Assembly: GCF_900142385.1 (NCBI RefSeq)
Contig: NZ_FRAQ01000001.1
Coordinates: 2,367,841-2,431,840, forward strand
Origin: Marinobacter antarcticus
Lineage (GTDB): Bacteria > Pseudomonadota > Gammaproteobacteria > Pseudomonadales > Oleiphilaceae
DNA length: 64,000 nucleotides
Direction: 5' to 3'
Part shown: positions 33,910 to 43,183 of the stretch, piece by piece
Position numbering within the stretch: the first letter of the stretch is position 1
Layout: every line of letters begins with the position of its first letter
The notes under the pieces: generated by a model
What the model was told of the DNA's origin: nothing
What the model saw: only the letters and a program-made list of their open reading frames with translations
Databases searched by the model: none
Program-made: the position numbers and the translations under genes

Positions 33910-34706
33910 TCCTTTGTTTCCTGTTCGCTGGAGCTTTTGCGGGCCATGGAGGCGGCCATACGGTCAATCAGAGACTGGGGTAGGGCACCCAGACATTTCA
34001 GAATCCATGTAAAACGTTTCGGGAAGGCGATTTCGTTATGGCCCTTGGCAAGGCCGCTGACAATACGCTCGGCGGCATCCTCAGCAGTTACCAGAAACGG
34101 CATAGGGAAATCGTTGCGCTCGGTCAGTGGCGTCTTCACAAAGCCAGGAGAGACCAGAACCACGTCAATACCTTCGACAGCAAGATCTGCGCGCAAGCTC
34201 TGTGCAAAGTAGGCCAGTGCAGCTTTTGAAGCGCCGTAGCCTTCCGCACGGGCGAAGGGGAACCACCAGGCAGACGAGCCTACGATAACCAGAGTGGCGG
34301 GTAACCCCTTCGCACGGGTGCGGCGCAATGCGGGCAGGGCGATCTCAACACAGCGGGCGGTTCCGATTACATTGGTCTCTATGTTCTTGGCGATCACATC
34401 ACTGCTGTAATCCGTGATATCGAGATACTCGCAAGTACCAGCGTTGAGAATGGCTATGTTCAGATCACCCTGGGATTCGAGTAATGGCGCAATCGATTGC
34501 AGATCGTCCTTGCTGGTTGTATCTGCCACGGCCAGTGTGATGCGTTCCGGTGCGAGGGACGTTATTTGCTCCAAGGGTTCGGTACGACGCCCGGTAATAA
34601 CGAGTCGGTGCCCGCCCCGAATCAGAGCACGGGTTACGGATTCACCAATGCCGGAACTGGCGCCGGTGATCCAGATATTGGATATGGTATTCATGCGCTC
34701 GCTCAT
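33906..34706 (-). CDS. Short-chain dehydrogenase/reductase
   Basis: A 266-residue SDR: cofactor motif ITGASSGIGESVTRAL, NAG in ILNAGTCEYL, catalytic YGASK (Y and K) after a serine in GSSAWW. The arginine-rich loop after the first strand (GRRTEP) suggests NADP preference. Substrate unknown; the operon suggests a lipid-derived ketone or aldehyde. The start could also be the ATG four codons in. Overlaps neighbours by 4 bases on both sides. Confidence 0.88.
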   Translation of the reverse strand: MSERMNTISNIWITGASSGIGESVTRALIRGGHRLVITGRRTEPLEQITSLAPERITLAVADTTSKDDLQSIAPLLESQGDLNIAILNAGTCEYLDITDYSSDVIAKNIETNVIGTARCVEIALPALRRTRAKGLPATLVIVGSSAWWFPFARAEGYGASKAALAYFAQSLRADLAVEGIDVVLVSPGFVKTPLTERNDFPMPFLVTAEDAAERIVSGLAKGHNEIAFPKRFTWILKCLGALPQSLIDRMAASMARKSSSEQETKE

Positions 34707-35170
34707 CCTGCGTAGCCCTTCACCCAGCGGATAACGCTACCGACCACCGGCAGGTTTTCATACAATAGCTGGCCGGCATCAAAATAATCACGGTGGTAAC
34801 AGATTTTTCCGTCTTTGACCTTGAGGTGGCTGATGCCGGCTACCTGTATCTCACGCCCACCGAGAATCCGCTTGTGCCGCAAATGCATCACCCAGGGAAT
34901 GCTGGCAAAACTGTCCTGAACCACAGCATCTTCAAAAGCGAAGTGACAGGAAATGACGTTGGCGTAAGCCCCTGCAAAGTAATGGGTTAATGCATCGAGA
35001 CCTACCACAGCGCCAAGCGGATCCTGAAACCGGATGTCCTCACTATAAACTGCGGGTAGCTTTTTAAGATTGCCTTTATCCAGCTCGTTAAACAAAACTT
35101 TGAATTGTGCCAGCGTGGCAGGAACGGCCGAATTCGGGTGGCCCACTTCAATAGTCGCGGCAGCTTTCAT
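34703..35170 (-). CDS. SnoaL/NTF2-like protein
   Basis: A 155-residue cone-shaped NTF2-like protein (LFNELDKGNLKKLPAVYSED IRFQDPLG, HLRHKRILGGREIQVAGISHL). The family covers isomerases and binding proteins; in this operon type it accompanies the SDR and flavoprotein. It overlaps both neighbours by 4 bases. Confidence 0.83.
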   Translation of the reverse strand: MKAAATIEVGHPNSAVPATLAQFKVLFNELDKGNLKKLPAVYSEDIRFQDPLGAVVGLDALTHYFAGAYANVISCHFAFEDAVVQDSFASIPWVMHLRHKRILGGREIQVAGISHLKVKDGKICYHRDYFDAGQLLYENLPVVGSVIRWVKGYAG

Positions 35171-36123
35171 TTCTGCGCCCTTCTCATTTGGTCAAGTTGG
35201 CGGGTTTCTTCCTGAATATTCTTAGGTATCGGGTTTAGCTCCCAGATTATGCCCAATTTCGACAGTACCCAGAGTCCGTACCAGGTCATATCGATCTCGT
35301 ACCAGCGAAATCCCTGTCGGACAGATTGGGGCCAGCGGTGATGATTGTTGTGCCAGCCTTCACCGAGGGTCAGAATCGCCAGCCAGAAGTTGTTGCGACT
35401 GTTGTCTGAGGTTTCAAAACGACGCTTGCCCCAAACATGGGAGAGCGAGTTAATGGAAACCGTGGCGTGGAACAGCGCGACAGTGGAGATGAAAAAGCCC
35501 CATGTCAGCATCTGTAAACCATTGGTGCCCAGCCCCGGCGCCCAGGCTGCAAGCGCTTCACCCAGACTGTAAATCAGAATAGCTGCACCGGCCGGAATCA
35601 GCGCGTCAAAACGATTGATAAGCTTGAGCTCGGGAAATTTAAGCCAGTCGCGTATGCGTCGCTCGTCGGTGGCGAAGCCGGCGTCGCAGGTAAACCAGCC
35701 CATGTGAGACCACCAGAAACCGCCTTGGTGGGGGGAGTGAAGATCCTGTTCCCGGTCGGAATGCTGATGGTGATGCCTGTGATGCGCAGCCCACCACAGA
35801 GGGCCGCGCTGAGCGGCACTGGCGCCGAGCACTGCAAACATAAATTGGGCTGGGCGGCTTGTTTTGAACGTCTTGTGTGCAAAGTACCGGTGGTAGAATC
35901 CGGTAATGGCAAACATCCTTACAACAAAAAAGAAGAAGGCGAACCCGGCCGCAAACGCGCTGACACCAGTATAAAACGCAAGCAAACATGTCAGGTGTAG
36001 CGCCAGAAACGGAATGACACGCACAAAATTAAAGGAGCGGGAGGTTACGTCTAAGTGATCCGAACCGGCATCGGAATCGAACCACCTCAAAATGTTGATA
36101 AACCAGTTTTGCACTCGGGTCAT
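35167..36123 (-). CDS. Acyl-CoA/fatty-acid desaturase, first gene of the operon
   Basis: An integral-membrane di-iron desaturase with the three histidine boxes HRYFAHKTFK, HHRHHHQHSD and WHNNHHRWP, four membrane helices and the delta-9 type length. The frame is open to an ATG at 36255, but that ATG overlaps the divergent gene's ATG and has no ribosome site. MTRVQNWFINILRW at 36123 gives 318 residues, has AAGGG about ten bases ahead and leaves room for a promoter. Introduces a double bond that the Cfa-like enzyme could later modify. Confidence 0.87.
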   Translation of the reverse strand: MTRVQNWFINILRWFDSDAGSDHLDVTSRSFNFVRVIPFLALHLTCLLAFYTGVSAFAAGFAFFFFVVRMFAITGFYHRYFAHKTFKTSRPAQFMFAVLGASAAQRGPLWWAAHHRHHHQHSDREQDLHSPHQGGFWWSHMGWFTCDAGFATDERRIRDWLKFPELKLINRFDALIPAGAAILIYSLGEALAAWAPGLGTNGLQMLTWGFFISTVALFHATVSINSLSHVWGKRRFETSDNSRNNFWLAILTLGEGWHNNHHRWPQSVRQGFRWYEIDMTWYGLWVLSKLGIIWELNPIPKNIQEETRQLDQMRRAQK

Positions 36124-36216
36124 ACCTTGAAAGCCCTTTTTCTCTGAATTGAACCGGAACAGCGAGGTCTTCGGCAAAGCTTTCAAAAAGCCCGGGCCCT
36201 TTCGCTTGACGGTTTG

Positions 36217-36244
36217 TACGCTCTGACCACCGAACTTGGATGCA
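36217..36244 (-). promoter_or_regulatory. Possible ECF-sigma-type promoter of the lipid operon
   Basis: Minus strand TGCATCC (36238-36244) and CGTA (36217-36220) with 17 bases between. This is close to the TGATCC/CGTA pattern I recall for ChrR-type ECF sigma factors that answer singlet oxygen. One mismatch and no regulator gene in view make it speculative. Confidence 0.3.
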
Positions 36245-36253
36245 CCATAAACC

Positions 36254-37294
36254 ATGTTTAATGAGACATTTCATACTAATGATATACGCCGCATAGCGAT
36301 TGTTGGTTCAGGCCTCGCAGGCCTGACTGCAGCCATTAAACTGAAACAGCAAGGTCACAATGTGACAGTGTTTGAAAAAAGTCGAGGCCCGGGCGGCAGG
36401 CTGGCGGCGAAACGGGTCGCCGATGGCTCGGTGGACATGGGTGCGCAGTATTTCACCTCCCGCAATCCTGAGTTCCTGCCGTTTCTCACCGAGTTTGCCG
36501 GCGACAGCAGCTTTGCTGTCTGGAATGGCCGGTTCGGCTTCCAGGATAAAGAGGGCCAGTGGCAGGCATTCCCGGATGAGCCCCGGTATGTCGGTACGCC
36601 CAGAATGACCGCAATTTCCCGCGGGCTTTCTGCTCACGCAACCGTGGTTGCGGAAACTCGCATTGAAAGCCTGGCCCGAACTGACAAAGGCTGGGCGCTG
36701 TCTGATTCAAACGCGAAGCTGACGGGCGAATTTGATCAGGTCATCATTACTGCGCCACCCGCCCAAACCAGGGACTTACTTGCTCAGAGTAACCTGCCGG
36801 AACTGACAGCACAGCTTGATGATGCGGTACGTCGGGTATTGCCATGCTGGGCCGTGGCCGCCCATTTTGAAGAAAACCCCTGGCCCCGCCACGAGGGAAT
36901 GCGCTGCGACCACCCGGTGCTCTTCTGGGTAGCGAACAACTCCAGCAAACCGGGACGGACAAGCCAGGATCAGGACGACAAGGGCGTATGGTGGGTTCTT
37001 CATGCAAACCCTGAATGGACTGAACGGAATGTCGACGCCTCGCCAAAACAGGTGGCAACAGAGCTGATCGCAGCATTGAGGGAAGTGACAGGAACAGAAG
37101 TAGCCGTTACCGATGCCCTGACGCACCGGTGGCTATATGCCCGCTCTGAGGGCGGTGGGCACCCCGGCCACCTGTGGTTTCAAGAGCAGGGCATTGGTCT
37201 TGCGGGCGACTGGCTCAGCGGGGGTCGGGTTGAAGGCGCTTTTAACAGCGCCTGCAGCCTGGTGTCTGCCTGCACGGCAAGTGCTGTTAGCTGA
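36254..37294 (+). CDS. NAD(P)/FAD-dependent oxidoreductase (renalase-like)
   Basis: A 346-residue flavoprotein: RRIAIVGSGLAGLTAAIKLKQ with FEKSRGPGGRLAAKR and DMGAQYFTSR, the pattern of the small renalase-like amine oxidase family, and a C-terminal FAD-contact region GLAGDWLSGGRVEGAFNSA. Substrate unknown. It is divergent from the desaturase operon and its stop overlaps the facing HD gene by 8 bases. No clear ribosome site precedes the ATG. Confidence 0.85.
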   Translation: MFNETFHTNDIRRIAIVGSGLAGLTAAIKLKQQGHNVTVFEKSRGPGGRLAAKRVADGSVDMGAQYFTSRNPEFLPFLTEFAGDSSFAVWNGRFGFQDKEGQWQAFPDEPRYVGTPRMTAISRGLSAHATVVAETRIESLARTDKGWALSDSNAKLTGEFDQVIITAPPAQTRDLLAQSNLPELTAQLDDAVRRVLPCWAVAAHFEENPWPRHEGMRCDHPVLFWVANNSSKPGRTSQDQDDKGVWWVLHANPEWTERNVDASPKQVATELIAALREVTGTEVAVTDALTHRWLYARSEGGGHPGHLWFQEQGIGLAGDWLSGGRVEGAFNSACSLVSACTASAVS

Positions 37295-38771
37295 TAGTTC
37301 CTGGCCCGGTATTTTTGGTGATGTCCGGGCGGGTATAGAAGTGGGTAATGGTGCCGTCGCTGAACTTACTGAAAAAGGCACTGACATCGGTAATTTTTTT
37401 CAGAGATCGCGTGCGGTTAACCGGATCCCGAATCAGCACCTTGATGCCGTTGAAATTATCCTGAATATTGGAGAAGCGTGCTCGCATGGAACAGGTGACA
37501 ACGTGGGCCGGGTTCAGCTCCATGGCCTCGGCCAGCCAGGCACTGTGGCTGGCAATACCGCTGACTGAAAGGTCTTCCCGGGTATCCAGGTGGTTCAGCT
37601 TCACCCGGTTGACAATGCAAAAAGAAAAGCTCCTCGGGCGCTGGCGGGCGACCTTCCGGAACGCTTCCCAGAAAAAGTTGTCCGTTAGCTCGGCAAAATA
37701 GCGCATATTGCTCAGGCAAGTGTCTATCCATTCAAAACTCTCCGGGTCCTCCAGAACTTCGTTTATGGCTTCTCGCAAGAGCCAGTCAAAACCCAGGGCC
37801 GTCTTGTGTGCATATACCTTGCGATACATCTGATAGCGGCTGTAAACAAAATCCTCCAGCGCCCCCAAACCTTTTTGGGTAATCGCCAGCCCCAGCCAGG
37901 GCTCGGACTCATCCCAACCGAAGCGCAGGTTGCTGAGAAGATGGTCAAGGTTGAACCCTCCAATCGTCACGGAAGAGTGGAATCCGTCACGCAACATATA
38001 ATCGGCGCGATCGGCATCAATTTCTCCGGAGACGATGGAGGAAAGCAGGTTCAGCACCAACCGCGGAATATTCTCGCTGATCAGTGATTCCGCCTCTGCG
38101 TCTTCACCGGCAATAAACCCCCAGAATGTGCGGGCATGGCGGCAGAATGTTTCGCTGGGCGCAACGTCTGTGGTCTCCATAATACCAATGACATCCCGCG
38201 CGTGCAGGCCAGCGCCTTCCAGATCGACCGCCGACAGAACATCGTGGGCAACCCTTACTGAATAGTGCTCATGCTCGAGTTCTTCGGGCTCTGCGCTGTG
38301 GTAGGCAGAATAATCCACCCCTTCCCACAAATCCGCAAACCGGCCGGGCCGAGACATCAACTCACGAATACGCCGTGCCTGGGTAAACTGGTGAGAGAAA
38401 CTGGAATGTCCGCTGTCGTGAAGCAGGCACCCAAGGCGAATGGTCTTGGCCAGATAATCAATAGCATCAAGTTGTTTGAGGCTGAGATCGGTCTGCTCGC
38501 TGAGCTGGCGTTCCCGGAGATAGGCGTCAATCATTGAGCGGAACATGCGTGAGCCCACATGCATGACGCCAATACTGTGCAGGAAGCGGGAGTGGGTCGC
38601 ACCCGGGAAGACCAAACTGAGAATATCGTTCTGGCAGATGTTGCGCAGCCGCTGGAAAAGAGGATGGTCAATCACCTGAATTTCATGTCGGTATAGCGGA
38701 ATTGCCCCGTGAACCGGATCCATGATCAGCTTGTCATAAGCACCTAATAGGTCATTTACCGCTCGTCTCAT
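37287..38771 (-). CDS. HD-domain phosphohydrolase (SAMHD1/dGTPase-like)
   Basis: A 494-residue protein with the HD metal-binding set: RLRNI...THSRFLHSIGVMHVG, CLLHDSGHSSFSHQF, and later ADRADYMLRDGFHSS. This layout matches bacterial SAMHD1-like enzymes, which hydrolyse dNTPs or related nucleotides in the cytoplasm. The exact substrate cannot be told from sequence. GGAG lies about ten bases before the ATG. Confidence 0.83.
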   Translation of the reverse strand: MRRAVNDLLGAYDKLIMDPVHGAIPLYRHEIQVIDHPLFQRLRNICQNDILSLVFPGATHSRFLHSIGVMHVGSRMFRSMIDAYLRERQLSEQTDLSLKQLDAIDYLAKTIRLGCLLHDSGHSSFSHQFTQARRIRELMSRPGRFADLWEGVDYSAYHSAEPEELEHEHYSVRVAHDVLSAVDLEGAGLHARDVIGIMETTDVAPSETFCRHARTFWGFIAGEDAEAESLISENIPRLVLNLLSSIVSGEIDADRADYMLRDGFHSSVTIGGFNLDHLLSNLRFGWDESEPWLGLAITQKGLGALEDFVYSRYQMYRKVYAHKTALGFDWLLREAINEVLEDPESFEWIDTCLSNMRYFAELTDNFFWEAFRKVARQRPRSFSFCIVNRVKLNHLDTREDLSVSGIASHSAWLAEAMELNPAHVVTCSMRARFSNIQDNFNGIKVLIRDPVNRTRSLKKITDVSAFFSKFSDGTITHFYTRPDITKNTGPGTIS

Positions 38772-38884
38772 TCGCAGGAATCTCCGGATTTCGCCAAACT
38801 GGCCTTGTTATATCACTGGGGCGTGCCAAAATAGGTTTTGAAACGCCGTTTTTCGTTTACCGCTGGTAGTTTAGGGCAGCAGCC

Positions 38885-40105
38885 ATGACCTCGCGCACCG
38901 GGCGCCTACTAATTCGTATACTGATCATTGATGCAGACGAGAAGGCATGCGCTGAACTTTCGCGCTACCTGGAAACGAGAGGATTCTACGTCTCTGGCTA
39001 TCGCGATCTCGCTTCTGCCAGCGCGGTGATTGACGATAACATGCCCGACGTTATCTTTGCAGACCTCACGCCCGCCGAGATCGAGGGTCTTACGGATCGT
39101 CTGGAAGAATCAGAATCGCTCACTCCAATCGTTGCCTGTTCAGGTACCCAATCCAGTCAAGACGTTGTCGATGCGCTTCGTGCAGGGGCTTCTGACTTTG
39201 TGCTTAAACCCTGTGGTAAAGATAAAAAAGCCCTCAGCGACGTAATTCACAAGTTGCTGGATAGGGTTCGGGTCGGGCGCCTCAATCAGCTTTATCGGCA
39301 GGAACTGGAAGATGCCAATCGTGATCTGAGAGACGGGATTGCAGAGTTGCGCGCCGATCAGAGGGCAGGGCGTAAAGTTCAGTTGCGAATGTTACCGGAA
39401 AAGGAACAGTTCACCGGCGGTCTTTACGTGGATCATCTGATCAAACCGTCTTTGTACCTGAGCGGCGACTTCCTCGATTATTTTCCACTCACGGAAGACA
39501 AAACGCTTGTTTACATTGCCGATGTGTCCGGCCACGGAGCCAGCTCCGCGTTTGTAACCGTGCTCCTGAAAAACCTCAGCAACCGTTTGCAACGCAACCT
39601 GCGCCGCGGATCCACTGACGATATTCTGTATCCAGAGCGGTTTCTTGAGCGGATCAACTCGGAACTGCTTGATACCGGGCTTGGTAAACACGTCACCATT
39701 TTTGTTGGCATCATTTCCCTGAGTGAGCGTACATTACGATATGCGGTGGGGGCCCACTTCCCGATGCCAGTGCTTTCCTTTGTGGGAGGTGAGACTGCAT
39801 TTCTTGAGGGTAGTGGCCTTCCTGTCGGGCTTTTTGAGTCCCCACAATGGGAAGTATACGAAGTTGCTCTGGACAAACCCTTCCACCTGATTCTGTTTTC
39901 TGATGGGATTCTCGAAGTCATCCGGCAGAAGAGTCTTGATGAAAAGGAGCAGAGACTACTTGAACTCGTATCTGGAGGTCGTCACACTATCGCATCTCTC
40001 AGCGAGGCTCTCAATCTCGACGAGATCACAGAGTTACCGGACGACATCGGTATTGTGACGGTTACTGACACGGTTTCAGTGTCAGAAAACTCGTTGTTGA
40101 AATAG
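38885..40105 (+). CDS. Response regulator with PP2C/SpoIIE phosphatase domain (HsbR-like)
   Basis: A 406-residue protein. N-terminal receiver domain (RILIIDADEKACAELSRYL, phospho-acceptor Asp in VIFADL, Lys in VLKP), a coiled-coil linker (residues about 135-165) and a C-terminal SpoIIE-type serine phosphatase (SGDFLDYFPL, IADVSGHGASSAFV, LFSDGILEV). In Pseudomonas HsbR dephosphorylates or phosphorylates the anti-sigma antagonist HsbA; the next gene is that partner. I see no HisKA-like kinase domain in this protein. Confidence 0.85.
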   Translation: MTSRTGRLLIRILIIDADEKACAELSRYLETRGFYVSGYRDLASASAVIDDNMPDVIFADLTPAEIEGLTDRLEESESLTPIVACSGTQSSQDVVDALRAGASDFVLKPCGKDKKALSDVIHKLLDRVRVGRLNQLYRQELEDANRDLRDGIAELRADQRAGRKVQLRMLPEKEQFTGGLYVDHLIKPSLYLSGDFLDYFPLTEDKTLVYIADVSGHGASSAFVTVLLKNLSNRLQRNLRRGSTDDILYPERFLERINSELLDTGLGKHVTIFVGIISLSERTLRYAVGAHFPMPVLSFVGGETAFLEGSGLPVGLFESPQWEVYEVALDKPFHLILFSDGILEVIRQKSLDEKEQRLLELVSGGRHTIASLSEALNLDEITELPDDIGIVTVTDTVSVSENSLLK

Positions 40106-40119
40106 TGGCAGTGTGATAC

Positions 40120-40611
40120 ATGGCTGGTTATAAGATCCTGCAGGCTGAAAAACAGGGAATCTACGTCCTTAAGTTCATTGGAGAAATCCGGCTGAACCTT
40201 TGTTGTACGCTGGACAACCTGGTCGACTCCATCACCCTGGACCCACAGTTCAAAACCGTGGTGATTGATCTCACCGAAACCGAAATCATAGACAGTACCA
40301 CCCTCGGCCTGCTCGCCAAGATCGCCATGGCAGCCCAGAAGCAAAGCCACTTTTTACCTACGCTGATTTCCACCAACCCGGATATTACCCGTATCATCAC
40401 CTCCATGGGGTTTGACAAGATCTTCATTATTGTCCGTGAGCCTGCCTCACGTATTGAAGAGCTCGAAGAAATACCTGTGCTCAGGGCCAGTGAACAAGAC
40501 GTTCGCGACAAGGTACTGAATGCCCACAAGGTGCTTATGGGGCTGAACAAGCAAAACCGGGAAGAGTTCAAGAATCTGGTGCGTGCTCTGGAATGTGAAG
40601 AGCCCGGCTGA
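40120..40611 (+). CDS. STAS-domain anti-sigma factor antagonist (HsbA-like)
   Basis: A 163-residue STAS protein with the switch serine in IIDSTTLGLLAKIA and a C-terminal helical extension (SEQDVRDKVLNAHKVLMGLN) like HsbA. It begins 14 bases after the phosphatase gene. In pseudomonads HsbA links the HptB pathway to FlgM and swimming/biofilm choice. Confidence 0.87.
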   Translation: MAGYKILQAEKQGIYVLKFIGEIRLNLCCTLDNLVDSITLDPQFKTVVIDLTETEIIDSTTLGLLAKIAMAAQKQSHFLPTLISTNPDITRIITSMGFDKIFIIVREPASRIEELEEIPVLRASEQDVRDKVLNAHKVLMGLNKQNREEFKNLVRALECEEPG

Positions 40612-40672
40612 GACGCCATGCTTACCATCCATCCCGGGCCGGCAGGTTCAGACCTGATTCAAAACAGACGGA

Positions 40673-41746
40673 ATGACTATGCCTGAAAAAATTGAGCCCC
40701 TTGCGAACGGGGCCAAAGAGCCGGTGCACGATGTAGCGGTTCTCGGAGGAGGCAGTTTCGGTTCTGCCATGGCAAAAGTACTCGGGGAGAACGGTCACCG
40801 GGTTCATTTCTGGATGCGAGACGAGGCCCAGGCCGAAGAGGTCCGCACAACCGGAATCAACAGCCGTTACATGCCCGGCGTAGAGATCAAAGGCGACATC
40901 CGGCCCACCACCGATCTCGCAGACGCCATAGGCAAAGCGGAAATCGTATTTGTTGCCATTCCCAGCAAGGCGTTCCGCACTGTTATTCGCGAAAACAGCA
41001 GCAAATTCCGCGACGGGCAGATCGTTGTCAGCCTGACCAAGGGTATCGAAGCCCATGGCTTCAAGCTCATGAGCGAAATTCTCCTGGAAGAGATTCCCCG
41101 CTGCCGCATTGGCGTATTAAGTGGTCCAAACCTGGCGAGTGAAATTGTAAACCGCGATCTTACGGCAACCGTCATTGCTGCCAAGGATCCGGATGTGCGG
41201 CGCACCGTTCAGGACCTGCTTGGCTGCGAGTACTTTCGTGTTTACGCCAACGTGGATATTTACGGTGTCGAACTCGCCGGGGCGCTCAAGAACATCTATG
41301 CCATTGTGGCCGGCCTTGCCTCGGCTCTGGACATGGGAGAAAACGCTAACGCAATGCTGATTACCCGGGGGCTGGCGGAAATGAGTCGTTTTGCGGTCAG
41401 CCTCGGTGCTAATCCCATGACATTTATGGGGCTTGCAGGGGTGGGTGATCTGATCGTTACCTGTACCTCATCAAAAAGCCGTAATTTCAGGATTGGCTAC
41501 GCCGTTGGCAAGGGCCAGAAGCTTGATGACGCAGTGGCAGAGCTGGGCCAGGTGGCAGAGGGGATTTACACGCTCGAGCTGGTGAAAGAAAAGGCCGAAG
41601 CGATCGGGATATACATGCCCCTTGTGCGCGGCCTTTATGAAATTCTCTACGGAGATGCGTCCATCAGCGCAGTGATCAACAGCCTGATGATGTCCGTGCA
41701 GAACTCAGATGTGGAATTCATCCTGCCACGGACAATCGCTGAGTAA
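40673..41746 (+). CDS. gpsA: Glycerol-3-phosphate dehydrogenase [NAD(P)+]
   Basis: A 357-residue GpsA that makes sn-glycerol 3-phosphate for phospholipids from DHAP. Cofactor motif VLGGGSFGSAMAKVLGENG, the LTKGIEAHGFKLM strand, the GPNLASEI motif and the catalytic-lysine region VELAGALKNIYAI are all present. Full length with a short N-terminal extension. Confidence 0.95.
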   Translation: MTMPEKIEPLANGAKEPVHDVAVLGGGSFGSAMAKVLGENGHRVHFWMRDEAQAEEVRTTGINSRYMPGVEIKGDIRPTTDLADAIGKAEIVFVAIPSKAFRTVIRENSSKFRDGQIVVSLTKGIEAHGFKLMSEILLEEIPRCRIGVLSGPNLASEIVNRDLTATVIAAKDPDVRRTVQDLLGCEYFRVYANVDIYGVELAGALKNIYAIVAGLASALDMGENANAMLITRGLAEMSRFAVSLGANPMTFMGLAGVGDLIVTCTSSKSRNFRIGYAVGKGQKLDDAVAELGQVAEGIYTLELVKEKAEAIGIYMPLVRGLYEILYGDASISAVINSLMMSVQNSDVEFILPRTIAE

Positions 41747-41770
41747 CGGAAGCCATCGAGGAGATTAGCT

Positions 41771-42220
41771 GTGCAACTACTCATCATGCGTCATGGCGAA
41801 GCTGGCTGGCACACGCTGGATCAGGAGCGGACGCTCACTGAAACCGGTCGACATCAGGTTGCTGAGTGTGCAGCCAGGATTGCCGCTTCGCCCTGGCGGC
41901 CAGAACAAATCTGGAGTAGTCCCTATGTGCGGGCTAGACAGACAGCGGCCATTGTTTCAGAGATCCTGAACTGCCCGGTGGAAGAAAAGACATTCATTAC
42001 GCCGGACGACGACCCCGGGTTGTGTCTGGACGCCCTCCTTGAAAATCAGCATTCACCTCTCATGCTGGTCTCTCACATGCCTTTTGTCGGCAGCCTTTCA
42101 ACGCTGCTGGTTGATGGGCACCGGCGCGGCATTCCCTTTATGACTGCTCAGGCCGTAGTGCTCGATATGCCTCTGGTTGGCCCAGGCTGCGCGGACTTGA
42201 AAACCCAGTTTTTGCCCTGA
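41771..42220 (+). CDS. sixA: Phosphohistidine phosphatase SixA
   Basis: A 149-residue histidine phosphatase read from GTG, with GAGGAG eight bases ahead. The RHGEAGW active-site motif, SSPYVRARQTA and the second His in LVSHMPFVG match SixA, which dephosphorylates phospho-histidine (ArcB, Npr in E. coli). Follows gpsA by 24 bases and is likely cotranscribed. Confidence 0.9.
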   Translation: MQLLIMRHGEAGWHTLDQERTLTETGRHQVAECAARIAASPWRPEQIWSSPYVRARQTAAIVSEILNCPVEEKTFITPDDDPGLCLDALLENQHSPLMLVSHMPFVGSLSTLLVDGHRRGIPFMTAQAVVLDMPLVGPGCADLKTQFLP

Positions 42221-42262
42221 TTAGACTATTGTCAGGGTCACTTCTATTGATTGAGTCCAATT

Positions 42263-43159
42263 ATGTACAGCTTTCCTATTGACTATGTTGAGCCGGTTTT
42301 TCGGCCACCCAGTGAAGCGAAATCACTAATTTTGCCTGTTACCAACGGCTGCTCCTGGAATAAGTGCACCTTCTGCGAGATGTACACCCAGCCCCAGAAA
42401 AAGTTCCGGGCCCGTAAAGCAGACGATGTACGCCAGGATATTGAGAGTGCCGCCAAAAGTCTGGGGGGTGTAAAGCGAGTTTTTCTCGCCGACGGCGACG
42501 CCATGGTTCTGCCAACGCGGCGACTGCTGGAGATTCTGGGCGAACTTAAAGCCGCATTTCCCGAACTTCAGAGGGTTTCCAGTTACTGCCTCCCCAGAAA
42601 TCTGGCCAAAAAAACCGTCGAAGATCTAATACAGCTGCGCGAATCGGGACTTGATATTCTCTACGTAGGCATGGAGTCCGGGGACGATGAAGTGCTGCAG
42701 CGGATCAACAAAGGGGAGACCTGGGAGTCGACGCGATCAGCGTTACTGAAAATCCGTGAAGCCGGCCTGACCAGCTCGGTTATGGTGCTCAATGGCCTGG
42801 GCGGTGAAACACTGTCGCGCCAGCACGCCATAAATACCGCAACGTTGTGCAACGAAACTCAGCCGGATTACCTGTCAACGCTGGTGGTAAGCTTCCCGCA
42901 GGGAGAAGAGCGGTTCCGCGAGGGTTTTGGTGAGGATTTCGTACCTCTTTCCCAACAAGGGCTATTTGAGGAAATCCGAACTTTTCTGGAGCACCTGGAA
43001 CTGGAGCGGACGGTCTTCAGAAGCGACCATGCGTCGAATTATCTTGTCCTGAAAGGCAACCTCGGGCGCGACAAGCAAAAACTGCTGGATCAGGTCAACC
43101 TTGCCATCACGAATCCGGGTGCGGTGCCACTACGTACCGAATGGCAGCGCGGATTGTAA
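42263..43159 (+). CDS. Radical SAM protein
   Basis: A 298-residue radical SAM enzyme starting MYSFPIDYVEPVFRPPSEAK. The cluster motif NGCSWNKCTFC has the Cx4Cx2C spacing of a HemN-like/uncharacterised branch rather than Cx3Cx2C. Further family marks are LADGDAMVLPTRRL and LYVGMESGDDEVLQRINKG. A TTG four codons up is open but less likely. Reaction unknown. Confidence 0.85.
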   Translation: MYSFPIDYVEPVFRPPSEAKSLILPVTNGCSWNKCTFCEMYTQPQKKFRARKADDVRQDIESAAKSLGGVKRVFLADGDAMVLPTRRLLEILGELKAAFPELQRVSSYCLPRNLAKKTVEDLIQLRESGLDILYVGMESGDDEVLQRINKGETWESTRSALLKIREAGLTSSVMVLNGLGGETLSRQHAINTATLCNETQPDYLSTLVVSFPQGEERFREGFGEDFVPLSQQGLFEEIRTFLEHLELERTVFRSDHASNYLVLKGNLGRDKQKLLDQVNLAITNPGAVPLRTEWQRGL

Positions 43160-43183
43160 ATCATCGGCTTACGGAGCAGAGAT

